The notes: generated by a model from the letters alone, not told the origin. Positions 14,901-29,070 are shown, counted from the stretch's first letter. The stretch: 64,000 bases of DNA from Tubiluchus corallicola (GCA_030141605.1 JAQGDQ010000402.1:124001-188000); one strand, 5' to 3'. Numbers and translations: made by a program.

Positions 14901-17548
14901 TATAGTTGTCACATTGAAATTCACATCAGTACCAGTGCTCAGCATTTGTACAGGCCTTGTTAGCAGCTCATCTACAATTCAAAATCAAATAAATAACTGT
15001 TGTACTGTGACTGCAGGATTATTATAAATACCATTAGTATGCTGTCATATTTAACCAGGTTTGGAACATGAAATATTAGTCTATCATAAATTGAAATGTC
15101 GCTACCTTTATTCCTATTTTACGGAAGATACGCTCTCGCGGAGACCTCATCTTTTGCTACGCTAATTGTTGCTCGCAGTACTCGTTTTGTTCCTCATTCA
15201 CCTAAACATTCCAAGATTCAGAGCAATTAGTATTGTTTTTTCTCCCGGGCCTCTAACCTGTTGAACTGTGTAGTCTTTATCATCTAATTCTATTCCGGTT
15301 GACTGTAATCTCATCTGCTTCAAAGTGATCGGCGGATAATTTTTTGCTATCATTAGCAAATTGGTTATAATGCTATAAGAGTGCTAAATTTTTAGTTACC
15401 TGCCTGCTACAGTTACGGTTGCTTACGTTGAGGGCCAATGGCCTGTTTGGAGTGAATTTGTATCAGTTTGTTCCATTTTCCATCGTTGCATGTATCTTCG
15501 TCATCTAGCATCTGTCGAACTCTGTCAACTGTTTTTTATATATCAGCATGACAGCACCAACAGCAGTCTCGCCGGTAGACTCACACAGCTGCTACGAAAT
15601 TAGGGTTGTATTTCATAAAACAAAGACGATTATACAGGTAAATTATAGAAGCTGCTGAACTGCTTTATCCTGTCCATATATTTATCCGTGGATCATCTGT
15701 TTTTAGATGATCTCTGCAATAGTGTAACGTATAGCATGGCCTCAGTCGTTACTCCTCACTAGCAAAAGTGTATTAGTGGCGGATTTCACCTTTAGCCTTG
15801 TTATGAAATGCAACACCAACTTAATAATTATAACATTGATGTTTACGAGCAAAAACGCTACACCGTGCAGTAGTGCTTGCATGTAATATTTGGCAAGAAA
15901 AAGCATGATGGGCATCATTCCAGTGCTAAGTTAATTTAAGCAAGTATCATTTTTTATGAGATCTTTGTTAGAATGCAGATTGCCTATGTTTTGGTACTAC
16001 GGAATGTGCATGACTGTGTGAGGATACATGAGTTATGTCACGTTGTAGGCTCACCGATAAAGTTTTGTGTGATTAAAATTTTTGTTTTCGATGAGCTAAT
16101 ATGGGATGGGTGTAAAAATGAGAAAGATTTATTTGCAATATTACCAATAATAGTAATATTGGTTGGTCTGCATACACTGCTCGTTTTACTCATATTCAGG
16201 AAAAATTAATCTGTACAATCCAATCAGTATTTATGAGTGGCTTATCAAATATTAAAGTTTCACAGACTAGATTGACATATTCTGATGACGTTCAATGATT
16301 GGCAGTGAATTGATGGCATAGGTCATTAGTTATTTCAGGGGTCGTGACCTATATTACCAATTTTTAGTTAGTTTTAACTTTTAAATAATTGGAGCGCTAG
16401 ACAAAAAAGATTTGCTTTTCCACAGTTCTGCTAGATAAGCTAATCCTGTTCAACGTCCGAGTTAAAATTTCAATTCTTGTTTTTGTTTTCAGCACATTTG
16501 CTCGAAAAATAATTGCAAGAAAATATAATTTTTTACTTGGAATATACACGTGACAGATGGGAGATATTGCGTTTTATTTAGTCTAGCATGTACTTTAGTT
16601 TGTACAAGTGTTGCTGATTAAAAACATGAGAATATGAGAGAAACGTAAAATATGAGAAAAGTAGGATAAATAAACTAGCTAATAAGTTGAGTAATATTCA
16701 AGCGTAAAAACAAAACAAAAGAAAAACAGCAAAATCTCCGACCTTTGTTAATGCTGTGAGTTCAGAAGTAGTTGGCTCAGCCGCAGTCGCGTACGTAGTG
16801 TAAAATCGTATATTAGAAGTTTGTTTATAAGTAGTGCATCTATAGTTTTAATTAAGTCTCGTATCTATGGCACGCTGCTGATTCAAATTTTTAATTGCCT
16901 AGAGAAGAGTTTCTCTAAACACTAAACTCTCACTTCAAAACATGCCTTTTTCCTTCGAAAAAAAGTTCAGCTGGTACATGTTTTCAACTAATCTTTGCTT
17001 GCCGACTCTTTGTTAAACTGGAAGAAGTGTGTTGGAGGGATTGGGTGGACTTTGCGTATAAAAACATACGTGGAATCTGAACAGCTGTTGTTCAGCAGGA
17101 GAGAAACCCTTTTCCTCATTTTACACTTTCAACACGAGCCGGTCTCGAAACTTTAGAAATAAATGACAAGAGATAGTCTATTCTGAGGCAGTGAGCTGAC
17201 ATTGATACATGTGTGAGATCATTTTTGTCACCTGCTGCTAGGATTCAAGCCTAATTTAGTTAAATGGTTCTGAAGTTGTTTTGAAGAATCCTCTGAAAAT
17301 GTGACAGACATTCATAGACCTTCAGACTTTCTGCTTGTAGAATTTTTGCCAAGAAAACGTCGTTTCTGTTTTTTGTGACCCACTCGACTGCCCCAAGTTG
17401 CCTATTGCATCTTATTTCTGCGCAGAATGTCAGGTTACCTGGCTGGTTGTTATAGAGAATGTCAAGTTACCTGGCTGATAAACTTGTATTATCCATGAAC
17501 ATTTTTTATTTCATCGTTGATTTACTTTGGATGTCAACTGATAGTCAA
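8923..17548. other. No convincing gene
   Basis: Only short open frames. 9150-9240 is locally CpG-rich (GAGCGCGCGCACACGTCA) without an adjoining gene. Near 17426-17478 a 20-base phrase around GTTACCTGGCTG occurs twice just outside the foldback-like element. Confidence 0.6.
9342..9542 (-). CDS. Possible single exon, unrecognised
   Basis: An ATG frame of about 65 codons ends exactly at a perfect donor (TTAG before GTAAGTAAG). The residues (TVGRANPPSVLSNRKHRLFY, TLEYSSRGCKA) are not low complexity. No partner exon was found downstream on this strand, which runs into the dead LINE. It is probably a relic or chance. Confidence 0.2.
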
Positions 17549-19090
17549 GCCCAGAGTATTTTGGTCAAACAAATGAGATACCAATATCTGACTGTCCCAT
17601 CATTTGCTAAAGTACTTATGACGTGCAGAACTGGACATCTGTCAGGTAGCCTCCTGCGGATGAACCCTGGCACTCCCTAAAATTGCCCAAAAAGGACTGA
17701 ATTAAATATAGCGGGCACCACTTCAAACAGCCCCATGTTGTGCCCAGTACCCTCATATCAGTAATAGGGGTGTGCACATTAGCCATCACATAAGACCCCT
17801 CAGACAACCTTTAAAAAGTTCCAAATAATTTGGTTGGATCATTGAAGGTACCAGTTGGAAACAATTTTCGCTACACATAGACCTCCAATTGAGTACCGCA
17901 ATAGACAAAAACGGCCCCCGTGTTTAAGCTCTGCCAAACACCCTTTACTATGTCCTGTTTGACTCTTCAGGTGGTTTAGTCCAAATCAAGCACTGAAAGT
18001 ATCAGTAAAGGACAACTTCAAATGCCACACAACATGGCATACCTGATGTGAGACATGCCTCTGCTTATTACCTGCCAGAAAACCTTTATTATGGACCATT
18101 AGACTTTTCTTTTGGTTTAGCCTAGGAGGTAGATAGAAGGTACTAGAAAAACAAACTAAATGAAAGGTCATGTCCTAGATATTTGACAATTACTGGTGTC
18201 AGACCTGCAGCCCACTGCCGACGCCAGGCCCATTAGAACCTTATTTTGGACCATTTAGGTGTTTCTTGTAACTTAATTCAGACCAAAGACAGGTAGTACC
18301 AGGAAAGAATCGTCATATTTTACAAACACAACATACCTGATGCCAGACATTTAACCATTTGCTTAGTCCCTGCCAGAACACTTGTTTTGGACCATTGGGC
18401 ACTTCTTGTGGTTTAGCTTAGGCCAAAGGTAGAACTTGATAGGAAAGAAAAGCTTCAAATAGTCAGAAAAACTTCAAATAACTATATCTAACATAACGTG
18501 GCATACCTGATACTGTGTGGTCTCCTGATTATTTTGAACTAGTAACAATAAGATCACCAAAAATTGCCCACAACGTGATCATTTACTTCCTTGTCTTGAT
18601 GTATATAATGCATCTTTAAGCACAATTTTCATCTGATCTTTGTTATAATTACTGCTTATCAAAAAATCCTCTAATAGTCTCGCCATTTTGTTCAAAAGGG
18701 CCAAACAATTATAATTAACCCCATGACGAGATGGGTTACCCTACAAAATAATATTACCTTGTTGTCATGTTCAAAGTGCATAAATAATGTCAAAATGCTT
18801 AAATCTTTAATTATTCACCTAAAAGGTTCTTTGTTCAGTTGTTTCAAGTACCAAGTATGCCTTTGTCAGAAAATAATAAAGGGTGTCTGGCGGCTCTTAC
18901 CCGGTGGCTGACGAGTCTGTCGTCCACACCCCTATTGATCTGAGGGTTTTGGGCCTAACATATCTAGGCAGTTTCATGTGATACCTAGCAGTCTTCCAGT
19001 TTTGTACATCTTAAGTACTGCCCTAAATGATGGGACAGTCAGATATTGGTACCTGGTTCGTTAGACACAAAATCCTCTGGGCTGCCGGGC
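17549..19090. mobile_element. Foldback-like element: long inverted arms around a tandem-repeat core
   Basis: The left arm, about 17549-17775, matches the reverse complement of about 18917-19090, including the shared run ACCAATATCTGACTGTCCC and AATAGGGGTGTG. Identity is roughly three-quarters by eye, with a poorer middle part. Between the arms are four tandem units of about 145 bp. No target duplication or coding capacity was seen. The layout recalls foldback transposons, or the pearl/Helitron-derived repeats of bivalves, which also carry a tandem core. Assignment is uncertain. Confidence 0.65.
17930..18525. repeat. Four tandem units of about 145 bp
   Basis: Units begin near 17932, 18073, 18222 and 18370. 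Each starts CTGCCARAACAC or a variant, followed by TTATGGACCATT, TTGTGGTTTAG, a GGTAG/AGGAAAG segment and CATACCTGATG. The units differ by many substitutions and small indels, so the array is old. It forms the core of the foldback-like element. Confidence 0.75.
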
Positions 19091-19496
19091 TATGACTTTG
19101 CCCATTTGTTTGTTTGTATGGAATACATTTCAGTTTTGTTTCAGTTTTTGATGATGTCAGCTAAAACAGCCAAATCACGTTTACAAATTTCCTGGATACT
19201 TGGGTGATTTTATGTGTTTTTGCAAACATGTGTCACATAATACAGCCGTGTTAACTTTCAGACGCAGTAAGTACTACAACTGTCTTAGCATGAACAACTG
19301 TCTTAGACTGGATATTTTTTACAAGTAAATTATTGTTTCCCGTTTTGCTTTTTTGACAAGCATCTGTATTACAAACTTCCACAAATCATCATTAAATATA
19401 ACATATTATAATTTAATAAGCGGTGACTTATTAAATTTAACTATTTTTGTTATGGACACCTTGCGAATTTCAAGAACCTTGAAGTGAAGTTTTGGT

Positions 19497-20911
19497 CGAA
19501 AGGTTTTACTTGCGAACTCTGTCGTGACCTTACTTTTATCATGTATTTCTCGATAGTTCTTTAGTGCTTTAGCCCTACCTAATGTTAACTTAGCTATAAT
19601 CCCAGAACTAAGTTCTTATCCTGATTTCTGTAAGCATACACATGTAGATCTGTACTCTACTGTGTACACTGTACACTAATGCCTAATACATAATACACAA
19701 TGCCCATGCTGAATTATCATGCTAAAACTATGACACAAACACATCCCATGAAAGACGATGGTTAATAACGCAACATCAATTTATGGACGCACTAAAAATC
19801 TGTTTTAGTTGTTAGCACACGATTGTACGCTTTCCAATTTTTGAATGTGTATTGTGTACAGTTTCATAAAACTCCCGTAATGGCCAACCTGCTGTGCGCA
19901 TTATAACCGTATCCCACGACTTATAGGTTTACATGTTCGCGTTTCAAGTGGTAATTTATTCTGTTATTAATTCCGACTGGATTATGAACGTACGTGTATT
20001 TCCTGTAGTACAGTGTATTTTTCGTTTTCAGTCTCACCGCTACGAAAATCCTGAAAAACGTAGCAAGTAAAGCGTTTTAGAGCGGCTTAATGCAATTAGC
20101 ACGTTCTAATTACCTCCTGGCCACAGCAGACGCTATTGTGAAAAAACTGCGCATGAAAATGTGTAACTCATTGCCTTCGTTGTTTGCATTTCTCGGGCTT
20201 CAGTCTCTATTTTCTTGACTCTTCTGATGAGGAGAGCATGTAAGCCGATAAAAATTATTAGGGACTATCAGTTGCTCGGATTTTCCTCCATCCCCTGGGT
20301 ACTGAAAAAGAGACGGTGTTTAAGGAAATGCGTTTCATGCAGTATAATAGGAGTGCCTGCAGCTTCTTCCTACTAGGCATGCATGATTGCTGATAACAAC
20401 CTTTATAATCATAAATGTGGAGAACGTAATGATACGGTGTTTTTACGACGGCTTTTTGTCTAGAGCTTGGGACGTGGAGATGCGGTAGTTTACGAGCCAG
20501 TAAGTCTTGATTGGTGATTTATATTCTTGGGTTGCCTGTTTTTATTTGTCTGTAAACTTTTCTCCCGGGCTAAATTTGTTTCCCATTTCCTCCAATGTTA
20601 CGAGCCTTTTTGAAATGGTAGCCATGTGTTAGCGATGTTCGGTTTAATATGTGCTGTGCTGGTATCATGTGTCCTGCGTTTAACTGTATTTTGGCGGGCT
20701 GTGAAGATAATTGGCAGTCTTATGACATTGGTAAAGGAAAGTGCGTGTAAAAAAAATAAGGCTAGGAAGCATGCAGTGTTTGGGAGGATTGGCCCTTTCA
20801 ATGGAATGCTATTATTATCGTCAGAGAGGTAGGGCTAAAGCACTAAAGAACTATCGAGGAATACGTGATAAAGGTAAGGTCATGGCAGAGTTCGCAAGTA
20901 AAACCTTTCGA
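19497..20911. mobile_element. Element with 84-bp, 94%-identical terminal inverted repeats
   Basis: 19497-19580 and the reverse complement of 20827-20911 differ at about five positions, all transitions. AAGTTTTGGT directly precedes the left arm and AAGTTTTCGG directly follows the right arm, an 8/10 direct repeat that could be a target duplication. Long inverted ends with a 9-10 bp duplication would suit a Mutator-like non-autonomous element. The 1.25-kb interior has no recognisable transposase. Confidence 0.65.
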
Positions 20912-23138
20912 AGTTTTCGGCTCTCTAGAAATAAGATCATTATAGGAGGCCGAGGCTGGCGGTCTGAATCTTATTGAAGTACCAGGTAGTCTATGATCCA
21001 TGGGACGGATCCATGTTTGCTGGCATCGATTCACTGGTCTTTCAACAATTTTCAATGCTGGTTCCTATACCCATTATCCTACTCCTACAGCGACTAGTAT
21101 CCTATTCATGTTTCCCAACTCACTTGACTTGTTGAAACCTAAAACTTCTCGTGAAGTTAAGTCCCGTTCTTTGATTCCGGGGTACCTATATACGATAGCT
21201 ACCCACAGTAACGGACACGTCTTCTTCATTTTTAACATTTTAAATGCTTAAAAAGATCGTGGCAACGTAGCGATATCACTTAGTGTCAATTGGTAGGTAT
21301 TATCAAGTAGGGAAGTTTTTTTATTTAATTTTCTTTATTTTGGTGAAAGAGTGGGAAAATCTGTTTGAAATATTAAGGTTTATTTTAAGAGTGTAGTAAC
21401 TCAGTAATTTGGAGTTTTTGGTTGCGCAGAAAGTTTTGTAACTTAGTCAAATCCAGAAGTAAATGTAAAAGTGGACCCAGACCCGCTCTGTAAATTTCGG
21501 TGGCTCTGGTAATCTGTATTTGCGCTACTTCCACTTCTATGAAATAAACTGTTACAAATAATTGGCTTGTGTCAATGATGATTCTTCACTTTTTGCTGCT
21601 TGCACCTAATTTTAAACGGGATTTCCCTATTTGTCGTATCATAATTAGGCGATAATTTATTGAACACTAAATGATGTGACCTTTTGTGGATTGAAAGTGA
21701 GAGTTAAAACGGCATTCTCAAGCTAGGTGGGATATTTATGACGTGTTGCCTGCGATTGTATTCATGAGTTGTTTTACCAGAACGTAATAGCCTGCCACTC
21801 GGCTGCCAGTCTACATATCAGGTCTAGTTTTAAGAAATCTCTGATTTGATTAATCTCAAACAGATTGCTGTAAATACCTCTCCGACATTGCAATTTCGGA
21901 AGCGTCTTTGAGAGTGTGCGGTATGAATGGATTTGCAAAAATATTCATTCTCGATGCGTTTCGCTTGACAATGCATTTTAACACGATAGCAGATTTCACT
22001 CAGGAAACCATCTTGCCGGCATTCGAGTGTTTTGTGTTGTCTCTTGGTAAAATGCCTAATGGCACTTCACACACTTATTGGAAAAACTTGCAGTGACTCT
22101 TCAATGTTTTCATGCAGGCAGGCTTTAACTTGAGTCAAATAATCAATAATGCTGTATGTTTTTTCAGGCTGTGAACAGGTAAGATTGTGACTGATGTGAA
22201 TTGTGGCCGAAAAGGATCTTTCTAATTAAACTTTTTAGCCATAGTGCCTATAAAGTTAAAACATTAATACATTACTCTTGCTTAACCATAGTTATGCGAA
22301 TTAATAGTTGTAGTAGGTGGTGGCGCGAGTTCGACACCATACATGGCCGATCTATAGCAGCTTAAATAGTAGTTAATCTTGCTGTAGGGATGTATTCATT
22401 TATTTGATGTTCAACGTTAAGCGAAGTGTTCATACTTTAAAGAGCTACATTTTTCCACCTTTCAAATTTTCTTTTTTCCTTACTACAGTACCATTTAACT
22501 TGCCATTGCCACCGAAATAATTCGTAGACCTTGAATTCAACAGTTAAATGTCCAGGAGCGTTTTATGTGCAAAACAAGACATCTATTGCTTATTATCGTG
22601 CAACAAGTGAAGGCTTAGCGAATGTAACCAAAATATGACCGCTTTCACTAAGAGCCAGCAGCGTCTCTAAAACTTGTGGAATTTTTAGGTCACTTCGCTC
22701 ACTGACTTGAATACCGATTCTTAACTGTACAGCAAGTTTGCTGTGACTGCGTCGGCATTGTATGCAGGGTTTTGTCTACCTGCCTCCAGTTGCAAATTTG
22801 ACCATTTTTGCGAGAGTGTTTCGGGTTTATACGTTTCGCGCGCCTTGTAATTGAATAAGCGCTGGTGCTTTGTGAAAAACACAAAGGAAGTTAGAATTTG
22901 TATGTAAAAATTAACACGTGGTCATATGTTTGTTTTGCGGGGATGTTTTACATCTGAACTATGTTTGACTTTGGCGAAATGAGCTTTCTGTATTCGAAAC
23001 TGCATGGATTGGTTAGGTAAGTGGGAAATTCTTTAATGCCATAGAGCTCAACTTTACTCAAGACGGGCTGACATAAGCAAGTTAGAAGTCTTTAATTTAC
23101 AAAGTGGCAGGCTCAAATGTGGCACGTGTCGCTGGTGA

Positions 23139-23459
23139 CCGGTAATAAAGTCACAGGAAAAAAGCCACAGGAAAAAGTCACAATTAATTTATGGTGGCTG
23201 GAAAAAGTCACTATTTAGGTTAGGAAAGAAAGTCAGGTAATTAAATAAAATATTCAAGTCAGTCACAATTATTTAAGTACCATAAACAGTTTAAGTAATA
23301 AAACAGAAAACATTTTAAATCAGTTATTGACTGGTAAAATCATGACTTGTACATAGTGACAAACACTATTTATATATGATGGTATTACATGTATATAAAA
23401 ATCATTTTTGTTTACTATTTTATGGTCAGTGTTGTTTTTCCTGTGACTTTTTTACCTGG
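23139..23459. mobile_element. Short inverted-repeat element with GTCACAGGAAAAA motifs
   Basis: The left end is CCGGTAATAAAGTCACAGG and the inverted right end is CCAGGTAAAAAAGTCACAGG. The left end is followed by two further direct copies of the A-rich (G)TCAC/CCACAGG motif. The size (about 320 bp) and AT-rich interior fit a MITE. No clear target duplication was seen, so the exact edges are unsure. Confidence 0.55.
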
Positions 23460-26400
23460 CTTCATATCGGAACGTAAATGTTTGAGGAAAGAAAACGTTT
23501 TCGTTAATTAATGGCATGCTTTAAAAATTTGCTCTACATCCAACTTCTCAGAGCGGCAAATCCACGCCTCCCTCACCTGCCAAAAAAACTTGGCGATACT
23601 ACTACTCAGTGCGTTATTCCGTGCATTATCCTGGTAAGTTTAAACTACCTGGGTGTGGCGATAATGAAGTGCGATTACATTACCGTGTTTGCAATATACT
23701 ATTCTTTTCTCGAATTATGGTTTGACTGATTACTGATCCAAATACTGACCCAAATTGGACTAGATCAGAAGATCTATTCCCTATAATATTCACTATGGCA
23801 TAAAAAACTGTCTTTTTAATTTAGTTTCAAATGTTATTGAAAGTACTGAATTTGGCACTGTGAATATTGCATTTGAATATACAGCATATGAACTCAGAAC
23901 TAAAAATTTGAAGCCCAGTTAGCGTCTATGACTTCACATTTCAGCAGTGATCCGGAAATCCTTCCGGATTCATCCTGTGGACGTTGCTTTTTCCCTCTTT
24001 GTATCTTGTTTTCCTAGTCAAAATATGCCACCGTCAGGATGAGTAAAGTCTCAACAAAATCTTGCTGAGAAAGTTCGGTGCTCTGGCCTGGAAATATGAT
24101 ATATTGGTGTTTCTTTTTGGTTCCTCTGGCAGTTTGGCACTGTGACTCAGAATTAGCGGGATATAACTTTTAAACTTTTCTTTATTTGCTTCGTTCCTCC
24201 TGTATATTATTAAAAAAAGTGATATTAATTGTAACTTCGCGGCACTAAAATTTCTCTTGACCAATTTCATATCATTTTAAACTTTTTTGTGGGTACCAAA
24301 TGAATTGCAACAAGAATATCTCTTACTTCTTAGCAAACATACCAGTGACACCACAAACTAGCAAAATGAATTTCTGTACGTGTTTAAAAAACTCTTGACG
24401 AAATGTGGCGAGTATGGTGGAGTATCCCAAATTTTCTGTGCCAGAGTTTCCTTTTATCTTTAACAAACTTTTTCAATTGAAGTTTTCCCCTGTCAAATTT
24501 ACTTTTATTGCAAGTACTGTTGGATGAAACTAATGTTGCAATGTTGCATAAGCAAACAATTTACGGCACCTGCCCGCGATAACAAAACTGATGTATATTG
24601 TAGGTAACTTTCTATATAAATTATTTTCGTGTTTATCTATCATAAAATCGCTGCGTTTTCTTCGTAACTAGGACGCCCTGTACTGTACAAAACCATGCCG
24701 ATCGATTTTGGATTAGCAAAATACGATTGTAGATCAAATAACTACGATAGGACAAGAAATTCGGCAACTCAGTATTGCTGTATTTTGCTGCAGTATTTGC
24801 TATTTCTGAATGACTTTATATCTTGACGTGCAATGCAAATACCTTATAAACTTTATGGATCTGCCCAGGTTATTAGAGGAATTAATTGAATTCTGAATGC
24901 CACGTGTTATGAACGGTGGCTATGCGTGCAACTAATCCGATATTTCACTCAGTACTGAAAGTGGATTAAATTTTTTAGGTAGAAGATTTTGTAGGTTAAA
25001 CAGCTTTTTAGCGGGTGTTAATGATTTGGGCGGATCCGGTCTTGATGGTTGCTACCTGTCTAGACCACACAAAAGGTTCTCTGCGGGGTTTCAACCCTTC
25101 AAACACCTGTTCTGAGTGATATTCTGAGTACAAGCAGGTACTGTATCTGAATTTAATTTGCCTGGCATGTTACCAAAAATTTGTCTGGGCTAGGTGTTTT
25201 CTAACGCGTACTGTACGTATTAATTGTTTATTTTCTGATTTGGTTGACGGATCTAAACAGTAAATTCGATTTGTCGAGTGCAAAAACGCGACTAGGAGAA
25301 GATCTGTAATAACTAGCTTTTCCTTGGAAACTTAATTATGATGGATGACTGACACGTCTCCTTTGGTTTGCTTCACCTTCATTTAACATCGGTTTTTCCG
25401 TGATAAGTAGTTTAGCCGTTGCCAAGAATAAAAACTATTACAGTTGTGTATGGGATCAGTCAATATGGAGTGCCGAAACAATGTTAAAATCTATAGCTAG
25501 ACTATAGTTTGCTTAGGTAAGTCAATAAATTTTATTTTGCGACATGTAAACATTATCTATTAATGCTGATTTTGAAATTGAAATATCTGTCAGATTGCCA
25601 AGTGCTACACAAAGTCGGAATGACAACTAACTATTATAAGCATACAAGCCAGCAACTAGCAGCAAAAAAGTCAGCTATAGGAAACAGCCGTGAAAAAAAA
25701 TATGATAGTAAAAGAAATCAAATCATGGGCATCAAATCGTTCTGTAGCAAATAGTGTATAGATTACGATCCGTTTTTTCTACCTAATTCTAAATACTCGG
25801 TAAGTTAATTTCGTGTTCATATACGTTGTACACAGACAGAAAGGTTATTATTGGTCTGATAAGGTCTGCTATCCCGCGCCTCCCGATCCATATTATGTGA
25901 TAAACAGCACAATGCAGTAAATTGTTTTGCAACCTTACCGTCATCATCATAGCCATTTTTTACTTAGGCTCATTTTCAAGGTAATAATAGAGTTTTAGCT
26001 GGCTTTTTAGCGATTTAGTGGCGCCAGGGGTCCATGCTTCACCATTCCAGGTAATAATTTCTCCTCGTCACAATGCACACAGTACAACCGAAGTGTGCCG
26101 CGGCCATCTCGTAAAGACTATCTCGTTGAAAGTTGGTTTAGCTGGTTATATGACATAGCTTATGGCTATACTGCCTCTACTGTAATTTACTAGTAAATGT
26201 TCATTGTCAGTCGGTTAGCATTGGATTAACTCAGTGCCCTACAGTCAGTTAACTCTGCTGCGCATTTGGGACGAGTTTCTTATCTGCGTCTTATTTTCTT
26301 CCTTTCTTGGCTGAGTTCGCATCTCTTCAATTAGGTTAGAAGTTTGTGGGCTGGTTGAATGCTTTCCACACCATTCAAAAGTGTTCGTTCTCAGTGTACT

Positions 26401-26860
26401 GCAAATACACAATTACGCATTTACACATTCGCTGAAAATGTTTTTAAAATGCGTATTTTCAGAACTTTGTCGCCAAAAACGAATCAATTTCCTTGCTTTT
26501 TCTAGTTTCTGGAAGGGGGCGGTAAAGGTAAATTGCTTCAACATACCGTAAGAACTGAGAATTTTTCATAAAACGTAGAATCTACCAGGGTCAAATGCCG
26601 CCACTCGGGAAAAAATCTTTGCTGCAAATTTCTGCCGCGTTTGTTTGCATGGCGAATTTTGTAGCGATTTACAGTTGCATTTTGATGGCTCGCGCTTCCA
26701 CGCTGTGGTACTGCATAATCTGCTTTTTTTCAGTTTTTAGGAGTAATTTTGTTTCCATGGATTGAAATCTCTTATTCAATGAAATACATTGTGGAAGAAC
26801 TTGTGCACGGGTGTTTTTATGTGTAGGCCTACTATAGACATCCGATTCTAGGATTCTTCC

Positions 26861-26932
26861 GTTGTTGTTGTTGCAGTTGTTATTATTGTTGTTGTTGTTG
26901 TTGTTGTTGTTATTGTTGTCGTTCTTCTTGTT
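26861..26932. repeat. GTT microsatellite
   Basis: An interrupted GTT tract with a few ATT and GCA triplets. The Asn-rich minus-strand frame across it is an artefact. Confidence 0.9.
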
Positions 26933-28600
26933 GTGCATGTTCTTGATAAGTTTTTGATTCGTTTTAATTGCCAGCTTCTTTATGTGAGGATAATGTAATG
27001 TCACTGTCATTTCGAAGCTGAACTGTCATGGCGGATTGCTTTCTTCACGCTTGTTGTGAACTGGTTTCTTTGACGACTTTTAATCAAAATTTGTAAATGA
27101 AGAACTTGAATGGTGCTGTGATTGGCTTGTCCTCTGAATTCTGGTGAAGGAGAACTCTGTTTTACGTGTTACTCCAAATTTCAATTCCGTGGAAGCCATT
27201 TTAACCCGTCTCGTTTGGCAAATATTTGTCCGTGCCAATCTATCCTAAATTAAACTAAATTACTCGGCAAATATCATTTGTAGTTCCATACACGTATTAC
27301 TTGCCAATAGTTCCATTGCATGTTGAGAAATTGGCTTTGGCTGCTTGTTTCTTCTACGCGCATTAAAATTTTAGAAGCTGTAAAATGGCACCTTGTTTTA
27401 CGAGTGTAAACAGTAGCCGAGAAAAGTTGTTCCAGCGCAAATAGTGCAGGTAGAAATTGAACAAAGAATGTTTGCTGTGTTCGAATTTAGACTTGTATCA
27501 AATGTGGGAGCGAAATTGCATGGTCAAGTAAGGCCGCGAGCAAGGAGAGTCAGACGTGTATTATTTTCATTTGTATGACTTGCACGCCGCACAATTCACA
27601 GTACATGCGAGCATCACTACAAACTCACTTGGTTCAGACAAAAAGCAACAACAAAATTTATCCATGTCATCTCTTGACCAGTAGTTTGACCGTTTCTGTT
27701 CCATTTTTCCATCTGCGAAATGTATTGCAAACCGTTAAGCTTGATTAGACCAGGCACGTGCTGCCAATACTATATAATATTAGTATAATACATTATTTTG
27801 TTCCCCACAATGAAAACTCTTTCCTATTTGACGAATATGGGTATCTTAACGTATCTGCTTGTGCGTACCGAAAGTTTTCTATTTCCATTTTCCTGCCTAA
27901 AGGCTCTCCCTCTTCCCTCAATCCGGCGAACCCATTCCATGATTCAAAGTAAATGCCCTCCAATATGAGACTACCTGCAACAGCAGTTATGCTTTCACGC
28001 CAGAGCAGTAACATCTTACAAGTAGGAACCCAATCCGCCTACGCTTATTTTCTTAAAGGAAAGACCAAGCCTTCTGGGAATTTGTGCTTGTTTCAATGTT
28101 CTTGAAAAATGTTACAAGGATTTAGCAATAAAAGTGTGATAAGCGTCTCGTGTAAGTAGTAAAATCACTTAGAAATCGCGATCGTTTCACACCTGGGCGC
28201 TTCAAATTGTAACGCCCATTCTTCCGCCAACAATGTCACTCATCTACTGAAGAAAAGCAGCTCACCGTTGATTTCCATCAACAGTACAAAAAGTTTTTAC
28301 TAAAAAATTTATAACTTATTTTGTAATATTTTTGCTTGAACATTAAGTAAGTTGCGGAATTCTGAATTCGTTTAAGCTGCACGCGATTACGGCAGGCCAT
28401 GATGCACCTAAGATAAGTCACGAAATCTACCAGTTACTTCACAGTTTTTTAAGTGAGTGGCGGCTACCACCACGCCTGAAAATTTCTGTCAGTGGTAGTA
28501 TAAATTCACTTTATTTTTGCATATTTCTTTTATTATATTTTTCAAATTTCAGCGATAACAGTAAAATAAACTGAACATGCTGAGTGACTTGTCCTTTCTT

Positions 28601-28840
<240 letters not shown>

Positions 28841-29070
28841 CCTTTATTTAAAATCGGCTTTAAACTCAACAGACAACACAAGCCACTTTGTCGCTTTGTA
28901 AATAACAAATAAAAACCTCCATATCAGAGATTATTATTGCACCACTTTTAACCTAAATACCACGCACGAGGCAGGGCAACAGCAGGTACCTTTGGTAAGA
29001 CTGAAACCGCAGTATCGAACTCACTACCTCCCAGACGGAAAGCGACGCGTTACCACTAGACTATGCAAGT
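28841..29070 (-). mobile_element. tRNA-derived SINE
   Basis: Minus strand. A box A-like TAGTCTAGTGGTAACGCG (29063-29046) and a box B-like GAGTTCGATAC (29022-29012) are spaced as in a tRNA gene. They are followed by a roughly 170-bp body and AAATAAAGG, then a TTATT-type tail. The head resembles Glu/Gly-type tRNAs but does not look able to fold as a functional tRNA. Pol III promoter activity is inferred only. Confidence 0.65.

Noticed and set aside
20741-20977. 78-codon + strand frame rich in Arg/Lys
   Set aside because: It lies across the right inverted repeat arm of the 19.5-20.9 kb element and is not reproduced in the left arm's context.
22315-22360. Box B-like GAGTTCGACACC
   Set aside because: No box A at the right distance.
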